From NCBI GenBank assembly GCA_018340375.1, contig JAFFJZ010000001.1, positions 44,942,001-45,006,000 on the forward strand: a stretch of 64,000 bases of DNA. The letters run 5' to 3'. A program made the translations under genes and the position numbers. This document shows positions 10,291 to 24,089 of the stretch, piece after piece; position 1 is the first letter of the stretch; every line of letters starts with the position of its first letter. Source of the stretch: Gonatopus flavifemur. Taxonomy: Eukaryota; Arthropoda; Insecta; Hymenoptera; Dryinidae. The notes beneath the pieces were generated by a model that saw nothing but the letters and a program-made list of their open reading frames with translations, searched no databases and was not told the DNA's origin.

Positions 10291-12479
10291 TAGTTTAGAT
10301 AAGATTCAAAGTCATAGATACTCTCTCTAATCCTTGTAAATTGTAATTCAATGTTTCAAAAAATAGTAAAACTTCCTGATAACCCTACAAACACCAATTT
10401 CGAGTATTGGAAGGGCTTCTCGTACTGGCCAGGGAATATTATAGCATGGTGTCTACTCCCGGAAATTCCCTTTCAATGAAGAGTCAGTCTATTCAATGAA
10501 AACATATGATTGATCAATTCCGTTGAATCTCAGTAACCGGTAAAGACCCTGTTCATCGCGAATAACTCTTGTTGTTGTTCTTAATTTATAGAAATTTTAT
10601 CTCTACTAAAAAAGGGGTTATGGCATTGCAATATTTTCTTTTCAATAAAAATAAATATCATTCAACCCATTATTTTACGCATACAAGTCTACACGAACAT
10701 AAAACAGTAAAATGGCCCGTCAATCGAAAAAAATTTGGCTCCTATATCGTTGATTTCCTCTCAAGAATAAAGTGAAAGGTGGCATCATAGGCAGTTCACT
10801 TCGTAGGTAATTCAACACTGTGCTCGGAATTCATTACGCCGTTATGTAACGTGTTAATTAATTCTGTCCTTGAAATATCAGTACCATGTGGAATTATATC
10901 TATTCCATAGACATATATTGGTGAAAAAACTCTTCCGCCTGAAGGGATTGAGAGAGTAGAAATCGTGTTGAAGCTAACTAAAGAAACATAAGAAGTTCGA
11001 CTTGTCCAGTTATTAATGTAATCGCAACTTGCTTAATGAGGGTCACTTCAAGAATACTGAAAATCAATATTAAATCTTTAATTTTGCAGTGAGTAAAAAT
11101 TTTTTATGTACTCCTAAAATGTTCCCATATTACTGTAACAAATTAGGAGTTTTTTGAGTGATTCAGGAAATCCCATATATAATTTTGAAGAGTCTTCCAA
11201 GTTTGATTTAAGACTTCTTTTAGTGTTGCATGTGCACTGTAAAAAATTTCTATAAGAAGCTTCACATAAATGTTCAAAAGTAATTGACCCATGCATGTGT
11301 TAGAAATGTTCCGTATTTTACCAAAAATTTACGGGAAAATTATAGTAAAAATTCCATAAAGTTTGGAATTTTTAGTTCAGCTAATGGGAAATTTCATATA
11401 CATATATTAGGGTGGTTCTTATTTGACATATAAAAAGTAGGGCTTCGCATGAGACTCTCGTCTTAAATTGAGAAATGATCTATATTTCTTGTTCTAAAGA
11501 TTTAAAACATTAAAATTTTGAACGGAATGAAGCTTCTACCTGAGGTGTAACAAAATGACATACAATTCCGATTTGATCGAAGAGGATAACTAAGATAGCC
11601 TCTCAGTCTCGAAACTAGTCTCGGTATCGGTTTCGGTGCAGGTCTCGTTGCATATTTCGATATATATCTCTGCTGCTTTTGTTCGAATGATCGAGGTTCC
11701 ATCCCATTCCGTTGATCCCATTTATGTTCTTAAATGATCTTGATCATCTTGATATGACAAGAGATTGGAATAATAAAAAGTATTTTATGATTTTTTTGTT
11801 GTGGACAAACAAGTTTTCTGTACGGCTGACCCTCCAATTTTGTGCTACATCATAAAGGAGTGCTACAATATTTTTTTACTAATATATATATATATATATA
11901 TATACCTCAAATTGATTTCCTATCCCATGAACGGAATCTTCGGGGTGCTGCGTATAGGAAAATTCTGATTATTTTTCACACACACACAGAAAATTGCTGT
12001 AATTATAGGGACAACGTTAAATTGCGGTAAAATATACCGAATTTCCTGTTCAATCAACCGAAGTCTCCGATAAGAATGGACATTTGCTGCAGTGGTCACA
12101 TAAATGGCGATAAATCTAATAGATATAGCGGTATAAAATACAGTAATTTAATGTTATTCCTATATTCATCGGACATAAGGTGAATTTTACGGAAAATGTT
12201 TCTCTGTTCAGTGTGGAACATAGCACTCATGTGCTTGTTATCATTTTCCTGCGTGGTTATTTGGAACTCTTAAGGAATTATGAAAAGATTCTTGTGTAAA
12301 CCGAAGAATTCCTTACTTCATTCACACTTTCATAATTGCTTCCCATGTGGAAATTGCCGAAGTCGACAAATGGCCTGGGACTGGTAAGGTTATGTTTGCC
12401 GAAATTTGGCGGGAACAATCATTTTTCAATTGGCATGCCTTATTCAATGAATTCCAAACGGGATTGATTCGAATGAACA
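10291..12479. other. No gene; microsatellite and loose motifs
   Basis: Mostly unremarkable AT-rich DNA. A CACTGTAAAAAATTTC word at 11235 looks like an element end without a partner. Around 12010-12200 there are loose repeats of GGTAAAATATACCG-like words. No coding region is supported. Confidence 0.35.
11879..11905. repeat. (TA)n microsatellite
   Basis: About twelve consecutive TA dinucleotides. A short CACACACACA tract follows near 11978. Confidence 0.9.
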
Positions 12480-12845
12480 GACAATCTTGGACCAGTATTA
12501 AATCAATACTGTTTGGGGAAGGTTGAATTGTTAGAATTCTAACATAGTCGGCGCATACGAAAGAACAGTACTGACATGGTTGTTAATGTTATACAGGCCC
12601 TTACGTAAAACGATGTTATCATGCCGACTTTGCCAGTTTTTATAGCTTTGGTAGTTTTGGATATGCCAATACTGCCCACTCTGGCAGCAGTACTGAGCAA
12701 GTATCGGCCCGTGTTTCCCTTTCCCCATGGGTCGCCGAGCTTACATTCTTTTATCATTGCGTGTATCAATTCTAAGCCAGAATGGGCCCCATGGTACATA
12801 CATGTTAGGGTGATGTTGATAAATGTCACTAACTTTATGAGGGTC
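12480..12845. repeat. GC-richer motif block with TGCC/GGCA words
   Basis: Contains many inverted copies of CAATACTG/CAGTATTG and TGCCAGT/ACTGGCA words. The open frames on both strands at 12531-12848 follow from the self-complementary repetition. Style resembles 6745-7299, but the ends were not located. Confidence 0.45.
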
Positions 12846-13977
12846 TAAGTGTGGGTGCACACTGACCACTAATTATTATTCTTACATATCATGTTTCTCG
12901 GTATTTTTGAAAAATTCTGAAAATAATTTGTCTGCCCTGCACTGTATTGGTTCCACTATTTGTTTCATCGTGGGTGATGAAACTAATCAATATGAATGGA
13001 CAAATGAATAAATATTCATAAGCACTGGTACAATGTTTATCTCATAAAAAGTCAATTTCTTTGATTTTCACTGATCCTTGTAACTCAATTTTTATGGTGA
13101 AATTCTGATTCTAGCTCAGCGTTACAAGGCTTGTCAGCCCTCGAGCAGGATCAAGACTCACCTGATCAATTCCAAGGAATGAATTCACAATTGATTTTAT
13201 AATTACATTTGCATTCATTCGAGTCTATTCTTCGAATCGAAAAAAAAACAATTGAACAACTCATCCCCTCTGAGCGAATGAATTCAAGACTTTCGATATG
13301 TTTTCTCATCTTCGATTAAATTGATAGAATAAATGATTCAGTTGACAAGAATTCAATACTTGACTATATAGTGTAATAATTGAAACCATAATTGAAGTTG
13401 TCTGTAGGATGAACAAGGTAAATTGAATGCGAATCGAATATTAACTTGGTTCTGTCCAGTGGTTTGAATATGAATATTTGATTAATTATTATCTCGGATA
13501 GATGAAATAAATGACGAGGGAATTCTCAAGAGGTATATTTGACTCTATTATTGATCTTTCAAACATTATATCATGGAACCGAGAAAATGAGAATTATTGG
13601 TAGTTGAAGGTAAAGTGTCACTTGAATATAATCAATATGATATTCAACAGATAAGAGTATTCTTTCGAATTCCAATTTTAACGGAATTTTTTGAATTTAT
13701 TTGAAGTACAAATTGGAGTTCGATATATTTTCCAACAATCCTTCAGGTAATGAAATGACGTGATTAGGACTTGAAGTTTTTGAGGGAATTATACTTCAAT
13801 TTTTTGTGCAATGCTGTGCAACGTAGTGCATCGTTTTAGTATTCTTAACCATTTTCACTTCTGAAGGATTCAAGATGAGGTTTGAGTCTTCAGCAGACAA
13901 ACTTATAGAACCTAAGTGAATAGAATCGGATGAGATTTGGCTAGAATATGTGCAGTTCATGGACAAATTATGACATC
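12846..13977. other. No feature recognised
   Basis: AT-rich with many GAATTC words. I see no coding, RNA or transposon signal that I can support. Confidence 0.4.
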
Positions 13978-14121
13978 CCCAAGAGAACACGATGGTCGCC
14001 AAATGTTCAATAAATATCCAACAAACGTGCGATAAATGTACGGACATTTCTATATTCAAGGCATATTCAACAAATGTACGTGAACATTCCACGAACGTTC
14101 GAAGATCTTGGTTCTCTTGGT
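13978..14121. mobile_element. Small CCC-ended motif-built element
   Basis: The left end CCCAAGAGAACACGA and the right end, in reverse complement, ACCAAGAGAACCAAG form an imperfect inverted repeat. The interior repeats AAATGTTCAA / ACGTTCGT in both orientations. The flanking bases do not match, so the boundaries are approximate. Confidence 0.5.
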
Positions 14122-15555
14122 GATAAGATGTGACCAGATCTTAGTCCAAATTTAATAAGATTTCATGAGTTTGTTCAGCATTGAAGGTGATTCCTTCAAT
14201 CCAATCAACTCTCAAATTACAATTCCGGATGATTCATTTCTCTATTGTAATTTTCTTTTGTAGAACTTCGAAAAATATACGTAGAAAACTCTCTTATAAT
14301 TCATTCATCTTGTTACACAAAAGAAAAAATATTCTTTGGTTTAATTAATACCTTTCTCTCACGTTTTTTGAATACAGGATATACATGAACTCTGCACGAT
14401 TTATAAATATAAGAAATTTTATGAATATTCATTATTATCGATGATGGAAGAATATATCGATTTTGTTACACATCGATGACAATGTTCTACTTCGACGCTG
14501 TAGAGAATCTCTGGCAGCAATGATGAAGGATAGGTTACTTACTCTGCGGTATTAGGACCTCGAAAGTTCATAACCAGGTTCACAAAGGTCTGCAATTTAT
14601 TCCGATCTATAGTCAGCTTCATCCAATTGTATAGTTCTATCGAACACAAACTTTGATCACAACGGTTGATCATTCGAGATTATTTTGGTTGATCTTATCA
14701 ATTTACGATACTGCATGAAGGCACATAAAGTAAACCATCCATATTATTACTCTCGAATATTGATTATAAGGATGTTGCGAGGAAGAAACGCATTGTTTTA
14801 CTGTACACAATTTATCCCTCAAGCCAGTTTGATGCAGCGCGATACAATGGGAAATTTGATATATAGTTCACCATTCAACGTCCCAAGAAACCTATATAAC
14901 TCCACAGAAAAGCCTATTTGATGAGATAATAAATTTTATCGCACAACATCAAGTTTTATTATATCTCTTCATTTTGATCGCAGTCCATTTCAGTGGATTC
15001 CAATTAATACCATGGTCAAATAAAATGAAGATAGTCGAGATGTTCAATGTGTGCTTCCTGAAGTTAATTCTATCCGATTACATTATATTCCATAGTATTC
15101 ATTACCGGTCTAAAAGGCCATTGTTTTGAACGATCGTGTTGGAATGGTCAGAAATCCACTGTTGGGAAAAAAACTTTTTGTGCCATATTATATTATTAAG
15201 TTATTGGAAATAGTAATCGCATCAATACCATGTGAAAGTATGACGAATTATTCAGGGTGGTCCGTTACGGTCAATGTTCTCTCACGTGATGTTTGATATT
15301 ACAGTCAAATATTTCATTATTTCAATTTTGGCTGTAATAGAGGCCTAATAGAATATTCAGTTGTAGCAGTTAAAACTTGGCTTTTCCTTTCACACGGGAG
15401 GGATTGTTTTTCCGAGTCCACTGCCAAATGCGTGGTTGTAATTCTTTTGTGTCTCTTGAAGGAAATTAAATCATTCTCATGAGTCATTCCAGACCAACTG
15501 TTACCTCTATGTGTAACGCGAAGGTATCTGTTTCTTCGCATCGTTGTAATGAATA
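14122..15555. other. No feature recognised
   Basis: AT-rich. Frames at 14685-14921 (+) and 15317-15541 (-) are open but have no recognisable domain or clear splice context. Confidence 0.35.
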
Positions 15556-15766
15556 CCGTAAATTGAGGTTACTTTGTGACACACGTCATGAATTCTGAAT
15601 CGTTTTCTATACGGGTTTTGGCTCTGCTCATTGGTTTCCTATCATTTTCTTTTCCCATGAAAGATTATTTTCGAAGAATCATGAAACAAATTATGTAGGA
15701 ATGAACGTGGAAATACATAAATGTCACGAAGTGACCCTTGCATTCCAAAGTAACCCCAGTTCACGG
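15556..15766. mobile_element. Small inverted-repeat element (CCGT ends)
   Basis: Ends are CCGTAAATTGAGGTTACTTT and, in reverse complement, CCGTGAACTGGGGTTACTTT. Further inside, GTGACA/TGTCAC words pair. It is 211 bp and non-coding. Flanks are TA and TT, so no clean duplication is visible. Confidence 0.7.
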
Positions 15767-15952
15767 TTGTGAATTTACTTCCTCCAGTTGTTGAAACATA
15801 TGGAAAATTTATATTCCCTTCCTTCTTAAACGAAACATTCAGTTTGAACTACAATGCAATCCATTGAAATAACAATGTTTCTAATCAAAATAACGAGATT
15901 CCTAGTTTCTTCATGTAATAATAAACAGCATATTCTCCATGTAATCCTTCAT

Positions 15953-16222
15953 CCCTGGGACAAAAAAACCACGTTGAAAACAACGTCGAACACTTGGTTC
16001 AAAACAACGTTGAAAACAACGTGGTAAAATGGTTGCGTTTTTCAATAGAATCCTCTTAATAGACGCTACTTCCATAGCCGCGTTTGAAAAATTGTGGGAA
16101 AACTACGTGGTAAACAACGTTGAAAACAACGTAGTCTTCTCACAAAGTTTACTTCTTTTCCAAAGAGAAACCATTTTACCATGGTAAACAAGGTTGCTTT
16201 CAACGCAGTTTTTCCCCCCGGG
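15953..16222. mobile_element. CCC-ended element built from AACAACGTTG
   Basis: Ends are CCCTGGGACAAAAAAACC and, in reverse complement, CCCGGGGGGAAAAACTGC, both followed by CGTTGAAA. The body repeats AACAACGTTGAAAACAACG and near variants. The motif is a near palindrome, so the whole element can fold on itself. Flanking dinucleotides do not match. Confidence 0.7.
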
Positions 16223-18033
16223 TCGATTTCTTGGAATTTTCAGCTCTGGAATGAGGGATGATAACCCTCCTAACAAATCACGTGGCTTCGTTTAATTAGA
16301 TTTAGAGGAAAATATGTCAACAGTGAATCCATAAGTGAGAGTGTTTCAACGAACAAAAATAATTGGTACGTAAGAGGATAACGGGCATGTTAGTTTTCCA
16401 ACTCTTCCCAGATCATACGAAGTAACTACCACCTCACATCTAACAAGTTTCATACGCGGTTTATAAATTTCTGAGAAGTAGTAAAACAAAAGTGAATTTT
16501 TGAAACGCGATCAGAAACTTCGTAACAAAGATTGTACGATGAGATTCAAAATGTTAACGAAGTTTCCGTTCTCATGAACTTGAATTATAAAATTGTTATT
16601 TAACGAAGTTATTAATACTCGACGCGAGGATGGATGCTATGAATTTTGAATTCAAGTGATTCCATGATAGGAATTTGATTTCGACTGATGGGATATAATG
16701 TTCCCTGAGATGAACAAGCGTGCTTAGAGCAAACATGACATGGTTGTAACATCAACCGTCTTACGTGTACGATACACACGTCAGTATAATAATATCGAGA
16801 TGAATATCTAATGCAGATTCGATGTAAGTGGCAATTGTTGATTATTAGACATCGGGAGAATCTTTGAAAATTGGTTTTCTCAATAAAATAAGTATCTTCG
16901 AGCATCGAACTTTAGTTAGGTTATTGAATTATTTTTTTAGCACCGCTGAAATATTCAAACAAAATCTCGAAGAAGATGAATGAAAATATTTGAAAAACAT
17001 CATTTCTCACATTTCACTCAATTCTCGGTTTAATCAACTTTTTGAAGTCATTGTCTCATACGCAAAGGTTTGAATACCTCTACCCGATGCGCATTCGTTT
17101 GCATCAAACGTGATCCCATTATTCACTTGGGGATGGATGAAAAGCTCAAAAAGCAAGAGCTACGATGACAAAAGAGAAGGATCGTCAGACGAAAGTTCAT
17201 CTCCGGTCGACGGATGAACCTGTAATGAAGTCAATCATCCTTTGCCGTTTACCACGAGAAGCTGGCGAGATATACGGGGTATTAATTAACTTCTCTTGGA
17301 AAGTTATTAGTTAGTCTGGGTCAAAGTATGCTTTCGTACCAGCAAGTGGGACGCAGACTTCCGTCTCCTCTGAGCTTTCGCTTTCAATGATTATTAATTT
17401 TACAATGGAGGAAACTCTTATTGTGTATAATGAGGATGTAGAGAAGACCAGATTCAAAAACATAATTATCGTACGTACAATGTTTTGCGTATTGACAATC
17501 ACTCAGTTTTATGTATGGGAAGAATGGATTTTTTTATTTGGATATTTCATTTTGTGACTCATCGTATGTAATCCTGCTACTCGAGAATCTTGCGTTAAGG
17601 AGAAAATATTGGCTTGAAAGGACCATATTCGTATATTCGAAACTGTTACAGGCGAGTAGAACCATTAATACTTTCACGTTAGCCATATTCAGAATAATTG
17701 TATAATTACACCGTGAGGATTTGTAACGAGTCACTATAGCGTATAACATTCTCTTGTTTCCGACGAACTACAGTGAAGCAATGTCATAAGATACATGGTA
17801 GGTTGAAAATATGAGCATATATAGCACTTTTATACGAGCAGAAAAGATTGCAACTGTCATAACATTTTTTTTAATGTTTTGTACAAATCCTCAAGAAATT
17901 GTTGATCTTCAGTATCAACAAGTATCAGATTCACAACGGGTCTCAATTGCAATGAAGTGCGAGTAATCGCAGAAGACTGAAATCTTCCATGCATCAAGAT
18001 GTTGAAATTACATGAACAACTGTTGATAAAATA
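16223..18033. other. Apparently unique DNA, no gene called
   Basis: No inverted-repeat elements are recognised. A minus-strand frame at 17311-17502 encodes ESESSEETEVCVP but has no supporting splice sites or domain. Confidence 0.35.
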
Positions 18034-18271
18034 TCAGTCATACTCTACTAAAAGATCCTCTTCGATATTCATTGAATAAACTTTGAGAACACGTAAATAA
18101 GGTGACGTAAAACTAGTTGGATCCTGCACAACCTCACTATTCTCGGCACGTCTCAAGTTCAGGGGTTGGGTAACAAACTGGCATGTAAATTCGTCACCAA
18201 AGACATTAGAGACAACGATGCCATGCATCCACGTGTACGCTCGTGTCGATTTCGCTCTTAGCCCACCAACA
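18034..18271 (-). CDS. Candidate terminal exon, function unknown
   Basis: On the minus strand an open frame runs from a possible acceptor (AATCATCAG, ending at 18272) to a TGA at 18034-18036. It gives about 78 residues, including AYTWMHGIVVSNVFGDEF and TSFTSPYLRVLKVY. Composition is less AT-biased than its surroundings and the region is free of recognisable repeats. The acceptor has a weak pyrimidine tract, no upstream exon was identified and no family is recognised. It could be a chance open frame. This is an inference from frame and composition only. Confidence 0.25.
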
Positions 18272-19985
18272 CTGATGATTCACTTTAATTGGAAGACTAA
18301 TTGATACCTCCTTGACTTATGTGCCTCGTTTATGTTTCTTTTCCTCTCGACGTTGAAAGTTTCGTGGTATTCTATGATCACGCGAGACGTATCGATCTGC
18401 ATCCGTATGTTATGTTTCATAGAACTCGAGGGTAGGTTTCTATTCCACGCAAAACAAGTCCAAATTCGTTGTCAATTCAACAAGGTAAATGAGGATCGAT
18501 AAGGCTCTCACGAAATTAACCGCAATAAATATTCGTTTACCAACGTGAAAGATTGAAAAACTTTGTTTCTTTATTGCAGAGTTGAATTTTACCTGGAGAA
18601 CAAATTTCAAAAACTTCTGCACAAATTAGGTCTGTCTCCGCTGGATTAATCGAGTCTAAAGTTTCTCTATAAAAGTTGTTCATGACATTGTACTGCATAA
18701 AAACAATTTCACGTTATTGGATGTATCATTTTGTTGATATTTCATTACTTTCTGGATGAGCTTTCTTTTTATAGTTTTAAGCCGGGTGATGATACGTCTA
18801 GCAGAACAGGGATTATTCATTTTTACGGTATAATTATTCATAAAAATCTTTCTAATAAGTTTGATGAACATGCAATGATTGATTAAAATATCCAAGTTGA
18901 AATAGATGTGGGAGAACAAGTGGATTTACCTTGTTATAATACAATCACCGCATCGAACGTATAATTTCCTCAATAATCCGTCATCGTATTACAGAACAAT
19001 CATTCTCAATGCTCCTCGATGTGCCTGTTCTTTCATACAAATATTGTGATCATCAACAACCAATAATTTTGTTCTTTATGTCCCACATTTTTCTCAAAAA
19101 CCGGAAATTTTAATTGTTGAATGGCATGTTACGTCGATAATCGGTACCGTGTAATATCGCAAGATGAGAATAAAATGAATCATGAATTTATGTAACCGAT
19201 AGTTTCATCGAATTCCAAGACCTTCAACTTGAAAGTTTTATTACGTGATTTCAAGGCGCTGTAACATATATATTCGAGTGAATTGAGAGAGAAATTGCTT
19301 GCCCGAACGATATTAAAATCTTTCGACTTTCCGTTGAAATTGCAGTAATATTTATATTAATAAAGAATTCACAATTCAGAGGAATTTAATATCTATACTA
19401 TATATTCACTTATAAATAACAGCGTTAGTAGGTTAAAATCATGATTCAATGATTATCATCGTAATTACTTGAAGTTCTTGCAGTGGTTATTATATCCTCC
19501 CATTCATACGTGACTAAACTTATGTATGGTGTATGTAATTAATATGAAAGGTACTTGTGCTATTCAACGAGACTTGCGTGAATTACTCGTTGGAATTCAG
19601 AGTTGGAATAAACATTAATTCTCTTTTCATTTCGCTTTCTCTTTGATTACTGAACAAATTTTATCAGTCTCAAAGATCTCGAAGTATATATATGATGAAA
19701 AATCATATGAATATTCATCATTTTGTATCACCTGTAATGAAAAAAGAGAAAGAAATATTAGCATCATAGTTGAAGTAAAATCTACTGGTTGATACTTCAT
19801 TTCAGTTACCTGTATTTTTTAATCACAAAATTCATTTCCGTGTCCTATCTGGGGAAATTGTAGGGAGAGAGGACATGTAAAGTTGCACGGAAAAGAATTA
19901 TCACTTACAAGTGGAACATTGTGTTGTTGACATTTCCTTTTCCTTGCCCAAGTATCGTGAGAAAAGACTGAGAATTGCACCATGA
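18272..19985. other. Apparently unique DNA, no gene called
   Basis: AT-rich, no transposon termini. The minus-strand frame at 19819-20049 overlaps the following motif block and is not supported. Confidence 0.35.
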
Positions 19986-19989
19986 TCGA

Positions 19990-20600
19990 CGTCAAGCTTG
20001 GTATGCCAAGTCTGGTTAGCCTAGCCTTGGCCGATGCATGGCCCGCCATAGCTGACTAAGCGTTGATAGAGTCCTTGGACATTAATCTTAGGACCAAGCA
20101 TATTTTGGCGTGTTTGATTTAATTTTCGTCAATCAAGCCTTGACCAATGCTTGGCTCGTCATAGCTAACCAAACCTTGATAGCGTCTTGAACATCAATGC
20201 TAGGACCAAGTATATTTTGCAGTGTTGAATTTCCAATATATTAATATAAAAGTTGAATGCTCAGCAATGTATACAATTGTATACATTTTCGGACATTCTT
20301 CCCACATGGGACGTTATTATCATCCTAAACATTGACCTATCTTGATAACATTATTGGTAATTAGGCTACACCCGGTGATAACTAGAATTCATAACAGTTT
20401 GGCTCATTAGCTTAGTAACATGGTTGATCATCAAGCTACACCTGGTGATGCTTAGCATCGACTCTGACCTGTCAACAAGTTTGGTCAATCACTCAAATGT
20501 GAATGTTCAATCAAACTCGGACGCCAATTCAGCCCAAATTAGTATCGCATATCCATAATGGCAACAATATCGATTGCAAGCATGGAGCTAACATTGAATT
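19990..20600. repeat. Motif block with AAGCTTGGTC words
   Basis: Repeats of TTGGTCA/TGACCAA, AAGCTTGG and GCTAACCAA occur in both orientations. A ~113-bp tandem duplication (units starting 20024 and 20137) lies inside. Termini were not defined. It resembles the bodies of the CCC-ended elements. Confidence 0.5.
20024..20233. repeat. Two tandem ~113-bp units
   Basis: Both units contain, in order, GCCTTGRCCRATGC, the core ATAGCT, TTGATAG, TAGGACCAAG and TATATTTTG-like text. Substitutions separate them throughout. Confidence 0.6.
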
Positions 20601-22351
20601 TGGCATATTTTCAATTATTCAGAACACTCCTAATACGAAAAGCCTAGTGTAAAACGATGCATTATTTTTTTCATCTTAAGCCGTTTCGATTGTAATAAAC
20701 TTCATAACAGATTATAAAATATTCCAACAAACTTGCGATTGTTCACGAGAAGATGTATGAAGTCCATTTCTATGTAAATTCTGTAATCTGACAGCTAAAA
20801 TCCTGCAGGAGATGACGTTAATTTATCATGTTCCGTGATAATCCAGGTTTAGGATTGCAAGTTCGATCAGTCCATAGCACGATACGGATTTTATTTATCA
20901 TCCATTCGTTGTTCAATATTTTTATGTAGGTAATGAAAACTTATTATTTCACTCTGATTATTATTCATCAAAGAATCACATTCTTGTCATACTGCTTTTC
21001 AGGAATAATATCAGTAAAAGCAGGGAATTAGATTTTTGAAGCGATTAATGGAACTTCACAAAGATGTACGTGAGTTGTATTTGAATATTGATCAAGAAAA
21101 AGCATTATCCTACAAATACTAATGACTAGCGTTTCAAAGTCCTCCTCATGTCGATGAAGATCCGTTAATGGATCTTCAAAACGCCAGCAAAAATGTTTAC
21201 TGGGTAGTTTCGGAGGAGGTAAAAATTGAAGGTATAAAAACTAATGGTGAAATAAAATCATAACGAAAAAAACGCCGCTGCAAAATTAGAATGTAAGGGG
21301 ATGTAATCAGATCGAAGTGGATTGAATCCTCGTGTATGTTCCGGTTTGAGGTTTTGTTGGGACTCACAACAAACTGTTCCAATCATCTAGTTCCCAGCAA
21401 AGTGTTTTTCTGTTCATTTCTCTACATATATTTTTTATTAAAAATTGAAAACAACAATAATACTTCCAAGAAAATATCCTTCAGCGGCCGAGTTGTTAGC
21501 ACAAATACAGATAGCAATGAATTTAGCTCCTGCAGCTGAATTTTAGTTGTCACAGCATGAAAGAATTATATTCGTGAGTGATTTATTTGTTATAACAGCT
21601 AAAATTCAACTGTGGGAGATAATGCAATGGCTGTCTATGCTCAGGCTTAGCCACTTGACTGTTACAGCTGAGGTTTGTCTTTCCATTTGAGATCAGGAGG
21701 TGAAAACAGAACATTCTATTCACACGGTGAACATTGCTTGGACAAATTCACAATATTCATTTTTAGACTGTTTCCTTTGAGATTCGGTCGTACAAAGGGT
21801 ACAAGTCGATCATCCGATCTCCAGATCATTTATCAAGAGAGTATGTTTTTTATACGTTGATGGACAACAGGATCATTCGATACAAAGAGATTTTTTCTTG
21901 TAATATTTCATAATGGAATCGTTCGAATGGAAAATCATTTGCTGCTAAATTTTTTTTGTCGCAGAAACATTTGTTGGGTATCGTCTGCCATCAGATCGTA
22001 TGGCCAAGATATTTGGAAGTGAGGGGAATAACTTGGGCTTCGTTCAAATCGATCTCATATACCGAAAAGACATTTTTCTTATGGGTATGGGTTATTGGAA
22101 CTGGATAGTAATAATTTGATGTTTTTTATTTGTATGAAAGTATTATCCCCATTATTGAAGGAACAATGTTGTTCTGAAGTTCAGCTAAGCATTTATAGTT
22201 TTCATAAACTTTGAAAAATTTATCTCTGGAAATTCCCAATTTTCTTACAGGTTTTCAATTCGATAGTGATTTCTGATGAAAGAAAAATTTGATTGGATGC
22301 GAATCTTGCATATTTGTAAGTCAATGTAAAACCGATTCTTTAACTTGGGTT
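20601..22351. other. No gene; one inverted pair
   Basis: At about 21530-21625 GCAGCTGAATTTTAGTTG faces a CAACTGTGGG-ended copy of AACAGCTAAAATTCAA, a small inverted repeat. Otherwise the region appears unique. Confidence 0.4.
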
Positions 22352-22635
22352 CCCTGCTCAAAAAATCCGATTCAAACCTATTAATTGGCTAATCGGTATG
22401 AATCAGATTTTTGTCCATGAATTTTTCTATTTGATCTTATCAAATCTAATCGGTCTGAATAAGGAATTTTTACTGAATGAGATACTATCAGGAAATTTGG
22501 ATCATATAAATTCGAATTCACTAATTTTAACGCATTGAGTAGAAATTTCCTATTCAAACCGATTATATTTGAATGAGATCAAATAGGAAAATTCCCGGAT
22601 AAATCTGATTCAAACTGGTTGACGAGTTGATAAGG
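22352..22635. mobile_element. Foldback element, CCCTGC family, copy 2
   Basis: The left end is CCCTGCTCAAAAAATCCG. The arms match 9980-10290 (shared GGAAATTT, TTTTTCTATTTGATCT and the pattern CCGATTCAAACC). The right terminus is lost: homology stops around 22635, before the expected GCAGGG. Confidence 0.8.
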
Positions 22636-23159
22636 TCATTGCTAAACATTTCTTAAATTTTCCAGCACCATCTCTATGAGTTCTAACCCTCAACTTGTAT
22701 TCACATTACATGAAATTTCATGTGCAACTATCTGTAATTCTGCACTCAATTAAGTCATTAAATCAAAATTCAAAATGTCTGAGATGGTATCGGAATACCC
22801 CCAATCTCGTTGCAAAACACCTCATTGTATTTGCTACAACTAATGATATTATTCCACGTGGTTGACCTGAATTCCTGTCAGGAGGTCTATCCCCACTATT
22901 TTTCTTGCAGTACTTAATGAGTAGTCTTGAGTACTAGATGCACGCGATTCTTAAGATGCAACGTGAACAGACTTGACATACGTCTTCGACCGTACAGCTC
23001 GTATGGTGAAAATTAGAGAACATGGTAGCACAAGAATTTTGCAGCCGCAGTCATTGCGATAATGAAATTATTATCGAATCCATGAAATTTCAAAACATTT
23101 GTACATGAAATTTGGATTCTATACATCTGAGAATTGTTCACAAAAACAGAATCCAAATA
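22636..23159. other. No gene; one short inverted pair
   Basis: Contains ATCCATGAAATTTCAAAAC and CATGAAATTTGGAT near 23079-23118, a small inverted repeat next to the following element. Nothing else is seen. Confidence 0.35.
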
Positions 23160-23425
23160 TACTGTTAGAAATTTCTGAATGAACTTTCAATTATATGTAA
23201 TTGAAGTAAAAGTTATTCACGTATCTGAAAGATTTATTGAAATTTCAATTACATCTAAATGACACTTCGGTTACGAAAATATATATTAATGTATGATATG
23301 ATGTAGCAAAAATTGAGAATTCAGTTACGCGTGAATGAATTCTCATTTCAATCACCAAAAATTGGAAATTTCATTCACAAATGGGCTTGAAAAATGTATT
23401 AAATTTCAAAACATTTCTAACAGTG
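23160..23425. mobile_element. CACTG-like ended motif element
   Basis: Ends are TACTGTTAGAAATTTC and, in reverse complement, CACTGTTAGAAATGTT. The body repeats AATTGAAATTTCAATT-like words. Flanks are TA and TG. A similar solo terminus, CATTGTTAGAAATTTC, lies at about 54393. Confidence 0.6.
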
Positions 23426-24085
23426 TGGAAACCTATAAAGGTATGTGAAAAAACACTCAACGGGACATAACTATTTCATTATGATTCGAGTCAACATCGA
23501 TTTTTCGTTTTCCTGATGAATTTTTTCCGGAATGAATGTTTCACAGAAACAAATAAAATGAGTTTCTCAGAGATAAATTACGGGTGCATTGAATATACAT
23601 TCGTTCTTGAATCGAAAGGAATGGTTATTCGATATTGATGAATTTTTTCAAACGTAGCCTAACAATGTAAAACTGGAGATGAAAAATAATTGAAAAACAG
23701 CAGAAAAACCATGGAATTTAACAAATCATTTGAACTTGTGATATATTGGATACAAGGTGAGAAGGGTGAGAATTTTACCAAAGTCTAAACGAATACAACA
23801 CTGCATGTTTCAATGTTCGATTTTATTAATTTCAAAAATTTCATTTCGATCAGATTCCATTTCCATATTTCTTCATCTCTCAAACTTTTCCATCCGATGA
23901 ACAACGAACCACTGGTAAATGAAAATATTACAAATTGTTTTTTTTTTATTTTGTTCTTTTGATCGACTGACTTCCAAACAGAAAATCGTTCTATAAATTA
24001 AACAAAAAGTGAACCAATTTCCGGTTTTAATCTTCCAATTTTCAAACTATGATACTCCAAATCGGAAGTTATCAATATTTGACGA
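23426..24085. other. No feature recognised
   Basis: AT-rich, with a T-run near 23938-23948. No coding signal. Confidence 0.4.
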
Positions 24086-24089
24086 TTAA